From Streptomyces cinnamoneus (lineage in GTDB: Bacteria > Actinomycetota > Actinomycetes > Streptomycetales > Streptomycetaceae): a DNA stretch of 64,000 nucleotides. The position numbers and the translations under genes are program-made. The notes under the pieces were generated by a model. It worked only from the letters and a program-made list of their open reading frames with translations. It made no database searches and was not told where the DNA came from. This document shows, in pieces, positions 44,313 through 50,498 of the stretch. Positions within the stretch are counted from its first letter, which is position 1; each line of letters begins with the position of its first letter. The stretch lies in assembly GCF_014650495.1 (NCBI RefSeq), contig NZ_BMVB01000027.1, positions 1-64,000 on the forward strand, written 5' to 3'.

Positions 44313-45347
44313 ATGTCCCTGCGCCGCCGCGGCACCGCCGCCGTCGCCCTGTCCGTAGCCGCCGCGCTCGCGCTCACCGCCTGCGGCGCGTCAGACGGCG
44401 AGGACAAGGCGGGCAAGGACGGCGGCGCGGGCTCCAAGAGCGTCGCGCAGGGCGGCAAGGACTTCGGCAAGGCCGCCGAGGACACCGCCAGGATGGGCAC
44501 GGACGCCCAGCCCGGGCAGTTCCCGCGCACCGTCACCCACGCCCTCGGCAGGACCGAGATCAAGGAGAAGCCCCAGCGCGTCGTCGTCCTCGACGTCGGC
44601 GAGCTCGACAACGTCGTCTCCCTCGGCATCAGGCCCGTGGGCTGGGCCGCCAGCGAGGGCAGCAAGGACATCCCCGAGTACCTGAAGAAGGACATCGGCG
44701 AGCCCAAGAGCGTCGGCACCATCAACAACCTCAACCTTGAGGCGATCAACGAGCTCAAGCCCGACCTGATCCTCGGCAGCAAGCTGCGCGCGGAGAAGAC
44801 CTACAAGGACCTCTCCAAGATCGCCCCCACCGTCTTCTCGGTCCGCCCCGGCTTCACCTGGAAGGAGAACTACCTCCTCAACGCCGCCGCGCTCGACAGG
44901 ACGGCCGACGCCAGGAAGCAGCTCGCCGACTACGAGGCCAAGGCGAAGAAGCTGGGCGAGGACCTCGGCGGGAAGAAGCCGACGATCACCATGCTCCGCT
45001 ACATGCCGCAGTTCACCCGCCTGTACGCGCAGCAGTCCTTCATCGGCACCATCCTCAAGGACGCCGGCCTGCCCCGGCCGAAGAACCAGCAGGTGGACAA
45101 GCTCGCCGAGGAGATCAGCCCGGAGAACATCGACCGGGCCGACGCCGACTGGATCTTCACCGGCGTCTACGGCGACCCGGAGAAGACCAAGCGCGACGCC
45201 GCCGAGGACAACCCCCTGTGGAAGACCCTGACGGCCGTCAAGGAGGGCCGGGCCAAGAACGTCCCCGACGAGACCTGGTACCTGGGCCTCGGCGTCACCG
45301 CGGCGAACAGCGTCCTCGACGACCTGCGCGGTTTCCTGGTCAAGTAG
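44313..45347 (+). CDS. Iron-siderophore ABC transporter substrate-binding lipoprotein
   Basis: 344 residues. A lipobox LTAC (Cys near 24) predicts a lipid-anchored extracellular protein. The FecB/FhuD-type two-lobed binding fold begins RVVVLDVGELDNVVSLGIRPVGWA, followed by NLEAINELKPDLILGS and IAPTVFSV. It would capture ferric siderophore for an FecCD-type permease. No permease or ATPase is adjacent, so it is an orphan binding protein. ATG 44313 lies behind GGAGCCCCC. The upstream iron box supports iron-regulated uptake. Confidence 0.9.
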   Translation: MSLRRRGTAAVALSVAAALALTACGASDGEDKAGKDGGAGSKSVAQGGKDFGKAAEDTARMGTDAQPGQFPRTVTHALGRTEIKEKPQRVVVLDVGELDNVVSLGIRPVGWAASEGSKDIPEYLKKDIGEPKSVGTINNLNLEAINELKPDLILGSKLRAEKTYKDLSKIAPTVFSVRPGFTWKENYLLNAAALDRTADARKQLADYEAKAKKLGEDLGGKKPTITMLRYMPQFTRLYAQQSFIGTILKDAGLPRPKNQQVDKLAEEISPENIDRADADWIFTGVYGDPEKTKRDAAEDNPLWKTLTAVKEGRAKNVPDETWYLGLGVTAANSVLDDLRGFLVK

Positions 45348-45383
45348 CGGGGCTCGCGAGCGGCCGGCAGCACGCGTCAGTGA

Positions 45384-45426
45384 AGTACGGGCACGGGGAC
45401 AGGTAGCCTTTCCCCGTGCCCGTACT
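45384..45426. promoter_or_regulatory. Perfect 16-bp inverted repeat spanning the Nif3 start codon
   Basis: Arms 45384-45399 (AGTACGGGCACGGGGA) and 45411-45426 (TCCCCGTGCCCGTACT) are perfectly complementary around an 11-base centre. The right arm contains the GTG start codon (45416). A TAGCCT -10-like element (45404-45409) lies in the centre six bases before GTG, so transcription may be leaderless and the repeat may be an operator; alternatively it is a hairpin hiding the start codon. Confidence 0.65.
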
Positions 45427-46255
45427 GTCTGAAGTCATCGCCGCCCTCGACGCCCTGTGGCCCCCGGAGCGGGCCGAGCAGTGGGACGCCGTCGGTACGG
45501 TCTGCGGCGACCCCGACGCCACCGTCACCCGGGTCCTCTTCGCCGTCGACCCCGTCCAGGAAGTCGTCGACGAGGCCGTGCAGCTCGGCGCCGACCTGCT
45601 CGTCACCCACCATCCGCTCTACCTGCGCGGAACGACGACGGTCTCGGCCGGCACCTTCAAGGGCCGCGCCGTGCACACCCTCATCAAGAACGACATCGCC
45701 CTGCACGTCGCGCACACCAACGCCGACCGCGCCGACCCCGGCGTCTCCGACGCCCTCGCCGGCGCCCTCGACCTGCGCGTCACCGGCCCCCTCGTGCCCG
45801 ACGCGAGCGACCCGGCCGGCCGCCGCGGCCTGGGCCGCATCTGCGAGCTGGACCCGCCGATGAGCCTGGCCGACTTCGCCGAGCGCGCCGCCAAGCGCCT
45901 GCCCGCCACCGCGCAGGGCATCCGCGTCGCCGGCGACCCGCAGCGCACCGTCCGCACCGTCGCCGTGTGCGGCGGCTCGGGCGACTCCCTCTTCGACGAG
46001 GTACGGGCCGCCGGCGTCGACGCCTACGTCACCGCCGACCTGCGCCACCACCCCGCCTCCGAGGCACAGCAGCACAGCCCGCTCGCGCTGGTCGACGCCG
46101 CGCACTGGGCCACCGAGTGGCCCTGGACCGAGCAGGCCGCGGCCCAGCTCGACGAGATTTCCGACCGGCACGGCTGGGGCCTGCGCACCCACGTCTCCCG
46201 TACGGTCACCGACCCCTGGACCGCCCACGCGGCATCGTCCGCTCACAACCACTAA
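45416..46255 (+). CDS. Nif3-like dinuclear metal-center hydrolase (GTP cyclohydrolase I type 2 fold)
   Basis: 279 residues. It opens VPVLSEVIAALDALWPPERAEQWDAVG. The paired metal site is read from THHPLYLRG (two His), HVAHTNAD (His/Asp), and a distal His/Glu region HHPASEAQQHSP. The protein forms toroidal hexamers and is widespread but of unsettled substrate. GTG 45416 is fixed by homology to the usual N-terminus. The same gene order (Nif3, zinc ribbon, RNase H-phosphatase) is conserved in mycobacteria. It is the first gene of a trio with very short gaps. Confidence 0.9.
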   Translation: MPVLSEVIAALDALWPPERAEQWDAVGTVCGDPDATVTRVLFAVDPVQEVVDEAVQLGADLLVTHHPLYLRGTTTVSAGTFKGRAVHTLIKNDIALHVAHTNADRADPGVSDALAGALDLRVTGPLVPDASDPAGRRGLGRICELDPPMSLADFAERAAKRLPATAQGIRVAGDPQRTVRTVAVCGGSGDSLFDEVRAAGVDAYVTADLRHHPASEAQQHSPLALVDAAHWATEWPWTEQAAAQLDEISDRHGWGLRTHVSRTVTDPWTAHAASSAHNH

Positions 46256-46268
46256 CAGGAGCCCCCAA

Positions 46269-47012
46269 ATAAACGCCGCGCCCGCCGACCAGATCCGCCT
46301 CCTCGACCTCCAGGCCCTGGACGTCCGCCTCACCCAGCTCGCCCACAAGCGCAAGAGCCTCCCGGAGCACGCCGAGATCGTCACCCTCGAAGGCGACCTC
46401 GCCCAGCACCGCGACCTGCTCGTCGCCGCGCAGACCGAGGAGAGCGACTGCGCCCGCGAGCAGACCAAGGCCGAGCAGGACGTCGACCAGGTCCGCCAGC
46501 GCGCCGCCCGCGACCAGCAGCGCCTGGACTCCGGTGCCGGCATGTCCCCCAAGGACCTGGAGAACCTCCAGCACGAGGTCGCCTCCCTCGCCAAGCGCCA
46601 GGGCGACCTGGAGGACGTCGTCCTGGAGGTCATGGAGCGCCGCGAGGCCGCCCAGGAGCGCGTGACGGAGCTGACCGGCCGCGTCGAGTCCGTCCAGGCC
46701 AAGGTCAACGACGCCCTCTCCCGCCGGGACGCCGCCACCGTCGTCATCGACGACGAGGTCGCCACCGTCACCAAGGAGCGCGAGGTCGTCGCCGCCTCCA
46801 TCCCCGCCGACCTGATCAAGCTCTACGACAAGCTGCGCGCCCAGTCCGGCGGCGTCGGCGCCGCCCGCCTCTACCAGCGCCGCTGCGAGGGCTGCCAGCT
46901 GGAGCTGAACATCACCGAGGTCAACGAGGTCCGCGCCGCGGCCGCCGACGCGGTCGTCCGCTGCGAGAACTGCCGCCGCATCCTGGTGCGCACGCCCGAG
47001 TCCGGCCTGTAA
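46269..47012 (+). CDS. Coiled-coil C4-type zinc-ribbon protein with AUA start
   Basis: About 247 residues. The frame is open from NAAPADQIRLLDLQALDVRLTQL, which matches the usual N-terminus of this family, through a long antiparallel coiled coil to a zinc ribbon CEGCQLEL…CENCRRIL (two CxxC knuckles). The codon directly before Asn is ATA (46269), seven bases after GGAG; no ATG, GTG or TTG occurs in frame between the preceding overlap region and Met at 46542, which would remove a third of the protein. Relatives are thought to tether or regulate nucleic-acid or metal proteins. It lies between Nif3 and RNase H-phosphatase. Confidence 0.75.
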   Translation: MNAAPADQIRLLDLQALDVRLTQLAHKRKSLPEHAEIVTLEGDLAQHRDLLVAAQTEESDCAREQTKAEQDVDQVRQRAARDQQRLDSGAGMSPKDLENLQHEVASLAKRQGDLEDVVLEVMERREAAQERVTELTGRVESVQAKVNDALSRRDAATVVIDDEVATVTKEREVVAASIPADLIKLYDKLRAQSGGVGAARLYQRRCEGCQLELNITEVNEVRAAAADAVVRCENCRRILVRTPESGL

Positions 47013-47017
47013 GCCCC

Positions 47018-48223
47018 ATGGCGAACCGCTTCATCGTCGAGGCCGACGGTGGTTCCCGGGGCAACCCGGGCCCCGCCGGCTACGGCGCGGTCGTCCTCGA
47101 CGCCGCCAGCGGCGAGGTGCTGGCCGAGGCCGCCGAGTACATCGGCACGGCGACCAACAACGTCGCCGAGTACAAGGGCCTCATCGCCGGCCTCGAAGCC
47201 GCCGGGGCGATCGACCCGGACGCCGAGATCCAGGTCCGCATGGACTCCAAGCTCGTCGTCGAGCAGATGTCCGGCCGCTGGAAGATCAAGCACCCGGACA
47301 TGAAGCCGCTCGCCGCCCGGGCACAGCGCCTCTTCCCCGCCGGCCGGGTCGCCTACCAGTGGATCCCGCGCGAGAAGAACAAGCACGCCGACCGCCTGGC
47401 CAACGAGGCCATGGACGCCGGCAAGGCGGGCCGCCAGTGGGAGCCCGGCCGCTCGTCCGCCGGCCTCGCCGCCACGGCCCCGGCGGCCACCCCGGGCGGA
47501 TCCGCGACCGGCGTCGCGGCGGCACTGGAGGTGCCCGCCGCCGAGCCGCTCGCCGAGCCCAAGGCTGCGCCCGTCGGCTGGGCGGCCCCCGCCGACCTCG
47601 GCGCGCCCACCACGCTGGTCCTGCTGCGTCACGGGGAGACGGCCCTCACCCCGCAGAAGCGTTTCTCGGGCAGCGGCGGCACGGACCCGGAGCTGTCGCC
47701 CGCCGGCCGCCGCCAGGCCGAGGCGGCCGCGGCCGCCCTCGCCGCCCGCGGCACCATCCAGGCCGTCGTCACCTCGCCCATGCGCCGCTGCCGCGAGACC
47801 GCCGAGGCCGTCGCCACCCGGCTGGGCCTCGACGTCCGCGTCGAGGACGGCCTGCGCGAGGCCGACTTCGGCACATGGGAGGGCCTGACCTTCGCCGAGG
47901 TCCGCGAGCGCTTCCCCGAGGACCTCGACGCCTGGCTCGCCTCCTCCAAGGCCGCCCCCACCGGCGGCGGCGAGAGCTTCGCGACGGTGGCCCGCCGCGT
48001 CGCCGTCGCGCGGGACAAGATCCTCGCCCGCTACGCCGGCCGCACGGTGCTCCTCGTGACGCACGTGACGCCCGTCAAGACGCTCGTACGCCTGGCCCTC
48101 GGCGCGCCGCCCGAGTCGCTGTTCCGCATGGAACTCTCGGCGGCCTCGCTGTCGGCCGTCGCCTACTACGCGGACGGCAACGCCTCGCTGCGGCTGCTGA
48201 ACGACACCTCGCACCTGCGGTAG
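47018..48223 (+). CDS. Bifunctional RNase HI / acid phosphatase
   Basis: 401 residues. RNase HI domain 1-140 with the DEDD-type metal ligands: Asp in VEADGGSRGNPG, Glu in NNVAEYKGL and Asp in VRMDSKLV. A Pro/Ala linker follows, then a histidine-phosphatase domain from about 200 with LLRHGETALT (phospho-His in RHGE), MRRCRETAE and VTHVTPVK. In mycobacteria this fusion (Rv2228c-like) combines RNA:DNA hybrid removal with alpha-ribazole-phosphate-type phosphatase activity. ATG 47018 lies five bases after the zinc-ribbon stop. A strong terminator follows. Confidence 0.93.
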   Translation: MANRFIVEADGGSRGNPGPAGYGAVVLDAASGEVLAEAAEYIGTATNNVAEYKGLIAGLEAAGAIDPDAEIQVRMDSKLVVEQMSGRWKIKHPDMKPLAARAQRLFPAGRVAYQWIPREKNKHADRLANEAMDAGKAGRQWEPGRSSAGLAATAPAATPGGSATGVAAALEVPAAEPLAEPKAAPVGWAAPADLGAPTTLVLLRHGETALTPQKRFSGSGGTDPELSPAGRRQAEAAAAALAARGTIQAVVTSPMRRCRETAEAVATRLGLDVRVEDGLREADFGTWEGLTFAEVRERFPEDLDAWLASSKAAPTGGGESFATVARRVAVARDKILARYAGRTVLLVTHVTPVKTLVRLALGAPPESLFRMELSAASLSAVAYYADGNASLRLLNDTSHLR

Positions 48224-48245
48224 GCGGCACCGGGACGTACGGAAG

Positions 48246-48273
48246 GGCCCCCGTTGCGGAAGCAACGGGGGCC
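48246..48273 (+). terminator. Rho-independent-type hairpin after RNase H-phosphatase
   Basis: Perfect 12-bp stem (48246-48257 with 48262-48273) with a GGAA tetraloop, followed by TTGTCGT. It ends the Nif3 trio operon. Confidence 0.85.
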
Positions 48274-48316
48274 TTGTCGTCGGCCGGAACGTCTACGGGA
48301 ACGTTCACGGGAACGT

Positions 48317-48571
48317 CTACGGCACGGGCTCCACGTGCCCGCACGTACCGCAGACCCACAGCGGGCCCTCGGAGTCGTACTGCTGCCACGCCGTCCGCAG
48401 GCACCGCGAGCAGCCGGTGGTGACGATCCCCATCCGGGGACTTATGACGGGCGGTTCCGGGGTCGTGTCGGCGTACTCGATGATCTGTGCCCTGACCCGG
48501 TCATCGGTCGTATTGGCCATCCGGAGCAGATGTGCGACTCGCGAGCGTGCTTCGTCAACGAAATCGTTCAT
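48317..48571 (-). CDS. Small zinc-ribbon-like hypothetical protein
   Basis: 84 residues. The N-terminal half is helical and charged (MNDFVDEARSRVAHLLRM). The C-terminal half has two CxxC knuckles: TTGCSRCLRTAW and WVCGTCGHVEPVP, a likely zinc ribbon. No function is assigned. ATG 48571 lacks a clear ribosome-binding site. It is convergent with the RNase H operon and part of the accessory stretch that follows. Confidence 0.6.
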   Translation of the reverse strand: MNDFVDEARSRVAHLLRMANTTDDRVRAQIIEYADTTPEPPVISPRMGIVTTGCSRCLRTAWQQYDSEGPLWVCGTCGHVEPVP

Positions 48572-48618
48572 GGCGGCAGCAGGTTATCGCCCCGCCGGTC
48601 ACCGGCGTTCACATGTTG

Positions 48619-48966
48619 TCAGTGAACCGCCCGTTGGTGTCGCCCCATGGCGTCGGCCATCGCGGCCGCGGTATGCGCGTCCCCCTCCCGCACCGCCTGC
48701 GCGCGCCGCCGCTTGATCTCCGCGCACTGTGCGCACCGCCCCGTCAGCAGCCGCCGCAACCCGGCGACGATCTGCTGTGCCACCTCCACGCGGAGCGGCG
48801 GAAACGTCACATATCCGGTGCCGCTGACCGGCTCGCCGGCGGCGATGTGCAGGGCCCAGCCGTGCTGACGGCACACGGCCTGCAGCTCGGCGGCCGTCTG
48901 GGCGGAGACGCGCCGCAGGTCGGCGTCGGAGGGGAAGGGGGTGGTGGGGGAGGAGGCAGGCGCCAT
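48619..48966 (-). CDS. Hypothetical protein of the HTH/DUF397 island
   Basis: 115 residues; not recognised. It has a helical ADLRRVSAQTAAELQAVC segment, a beta hairpin (ALHIAAGEPVSGTGYVTFPPLRV), and a C-terminal CAQCAEIKRRRAQAV Arg-rich region with one CxxC. ATG 48966 follows GAGGA. It is divergent from the helix-turn-helix gene across about 140 bases, a common position for a regulated partner. Confidence 0.55.
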   Translation of the reverse strand: MAPASSPTTPFPSDADLRRVSAQTAAELQAVCRQHGWALHIAAGEPVSGTGYVTFPPLRVEVAQQIVAGLRRLLTGRCAQCAEIKRRRAQAVREGDAHTAAAMADAMGRHQRAVH

Positions 48967-49104
48967 CGGGTTCCTCGTGCTTGGCAGGGAAATCACCCCA
49001 TGTGGGTGACCAACTCGCTGTTGTCACTCCAGAGTTCCGTGTGCCGTCCTACGCTCACAACGTTTTGCACGTGCCATGGGCAAGCTGTCACAGGGGGCGA
49101 CGAC

Positions 49105-50046
49105 GTGAAGCGACGCAACGGCAACGGCGGGAGCGCGGCGGCCACGACGGCGGCGGTGTTCGGGGAGGTGCTGAGGCACCACCGGGAGGTCGCGGGGCTG
49201 ACGCAGGAGGAACTGGCGGGGAAGATCCCGTGCGACCGGTCGCTGGTGGCGAGGGTGGAGGCGGGTAGCCGGGTTCCGCAGGAGCAGTTCGTTCAGGCGT
49301 GTGACCAACTGCTGGGAACGGGGGTGATGTTCGAGAGGCTGCGGGGGAGCATCGACTGGTATCCGGAGGTCAGCCATCCGGACTGGTTCAAACGGCGGGT
49401 TGCCATGGACGCCGAGGCGGTAGTGCTGCGTCTCTATCAAGCGCAAGTGATTCCGGGCTTGTTGCAGACTGAGGAATATGCGTCTGCGCTATTCGCCAGG
49501 GCAGCCAGAGGCGAAGAGCGAGGGCGTGTCGAAGAGCGGGTCCGGGCCCGAATGAGTCGCCAGCAGCGCTTCCTCGACCCAGATGGCCCGCTGCTCATCG
49601 CGCTGCTCGACGAGAGCACAATCCGCAATGTCGTCAGGGACGCTGAGGTGATGCGCGGCGAGTGCGCTCACCTGCTGGCGATGGGGCGACAGCCCAACGT
49701 CTGTATCCAGGTGGTTCGGGCCTGCGACGGTGACCTCATCCGCCCCAAGGTCTCCATGTCCTTGATCAAGCTGCCCAATGGCGAGGAATGGCTGTACTCG
49801 GAGTCGCTGGAGCGCGGGCACTTCAACAACGATCCGGCAGTTATCGCCGGGCAGTCCCAGACCTATGATGTGCTCAGGGCGGACGCCCTGTCTGCCCGTG
49901 AGTCCGCCGCTCTGATCAGAGATGTGATGGAAGGGTACGGGCACGATGACTGTATGGAGCAAGAGCAGCTACAGCGACGTGGACGGCGGCGACTGCATAG
50001 AAATAGCCCCCGGTATCCCCGGATTGGTCCCGGTAAGGGACAGTAA
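49105..50046 (+). CDS. WhiJ/Scr1-like helix-turn-helix regulator (DUF5753)
   Basis: 313 residues. An Xre-type helix-turn-helix at about 15-70 (FGEVLRHHREVAGLTQEELAGKIPCDRSLVARVEAGSRVP) precedes the DUF5753 effector domain (YQAQVIPGLLQTEEYASALF… GRQPNVCIQVV …FNNDPAVIAGQSQTYD). Such proteins pair with a small DUF397 protein, as WhiJ does with BldB-like partners, to control development or antibiotic production. GTG 49105 follows AGGGGG. The usual end (RDVMEGYG) is passed and the frame continues 30-odd residues, overlapping the DUF397 gene out of frame by 101 bases. Confidence 0.87.
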   Translation: MKRRNGNGGSAAATTAAVFGEVLRHHREVAGLTQEELAGKIPCDRSLVARVEAGSRVPQEQFVQACDQLLGTGVMFERLRGSIDWYPEVSHPDWFKRRVAMDAEAVVLRLYQAQVIPGLLQTEEYASALFARAARGEERGRVEERVRARMSRQQRFLDPDGPLLIALLDESTIRNVVRDAEVMRGECAHLLAMGRQPNVCIQVVRACDGDLIRPKVSMSLIKLPNGEEWLYSESLERGHFNNDPAVIAGQSQTYDVLRADALSARESAALIRDVMEGYGHDDCMEQEQLQRRGRRRLHRNSPRYPRIGPGKGQ

Positions 50047-50131
50047 GGCGGCCCCCCAGGGGCCGGAAGTGGTGTTCCCGGCCCCGGCCTGGGCGGCGTT
50101 CGTCGCCGACGTCAAGCGTGGTGCCCTCTAG
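49946..50131 (+). CDS. DUF397 protein
   Basis: 61 residues with the full DUF397 pattern: WSKSSYSDVDGGDCIEIAPG, then VPVRDSKAAPQGPEVVFPAPAWAAFVADVKRG. DUF397 proteins (BldB relatives) are thought to bind and modulate the partner helix-turn-helix regulator encoded just upstream. ATG 49946 lies inside the 3' end of that gene in another frame; GGAAGGG is upstream. It forms the pair typical of Streptomyces accessory regions. Confidence 0.88.
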   Translation: MTVWSKSSYSDVDGGDCIEIAPGIPGLVPVRDSKAAPQGPEVVFPAPAWAAFVADVKRGAL

Positions 50132-50134
50132 GCG

Positions 50135-50443
50135 TCAGCCGTCCTGGCGTTGGACGAGGTCCCCGTCGACCCTGGCGCGCCTCACCACTTGCTCGCCGGG
50201 GCCCGCCAGCGTCTGCTCGATCGAGCGGCCTTCGACGTCCTCGAACTCCTGGCGGCGGTCGGCCGCGCGGTCCGCCACCGTCAGCCACGCCTGGAGGCCG
50301 CCGCCCACCACGACGAGCACGGCCGTGCAAACTCCCCAGGCCAGCGACCACTTCTGCGTCAGCATGCCGGTCGCGACGTTCACGGCTGCCGCCACCACGA
50401 CCGTTCCCGCGGCCGCCAGCATTCGTTTACCCTGTGACCCCAC
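50135..50443 (-). CDS. Small two-helix membrane protein divergent from NACHT gene
   Basis: About 102 residues. Two hydrophobic helices (MLAAAGTVVVAAAVNVATGML and LAWGVCTAVLVVVGGGLQAWL) are followed by a charged cytoplasmic tail (DRAADRRQEFEDVEGRSIEQ). GTG 50443 follows a G-rich purine stretch; ATG 50422 is an alternative. It is convergent with the DUF397 gene and divergent from the NACHT NTPase, 55 bases apart. It may be an accessory or controlling partner of the NACHT protein; this is inference from position. Confidence 0.55.
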   Translation of the reverse strand: MGSQGKRMLAAAGTVVVAAAVNVATGMLTQKWSLAWGVCTAVLVVVGGGLQAWLTVADRAADRRQEFEDVEGRSIEQTLAGPGEQVVRRARVDGDLVQRQDG

Positions 50444-50498
50444 CACACACCCCCTGTGATACACGCAACAGAGCCAGTCTCTACCACCGGGGGAGCGC

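Noticed and set aside
48246..48273. CRISPR-like or attachment-site repeat
   Set aside because: It is a single perfect hairpin with a GGAA loop followed by a T-rich end, i.e. a terminator.
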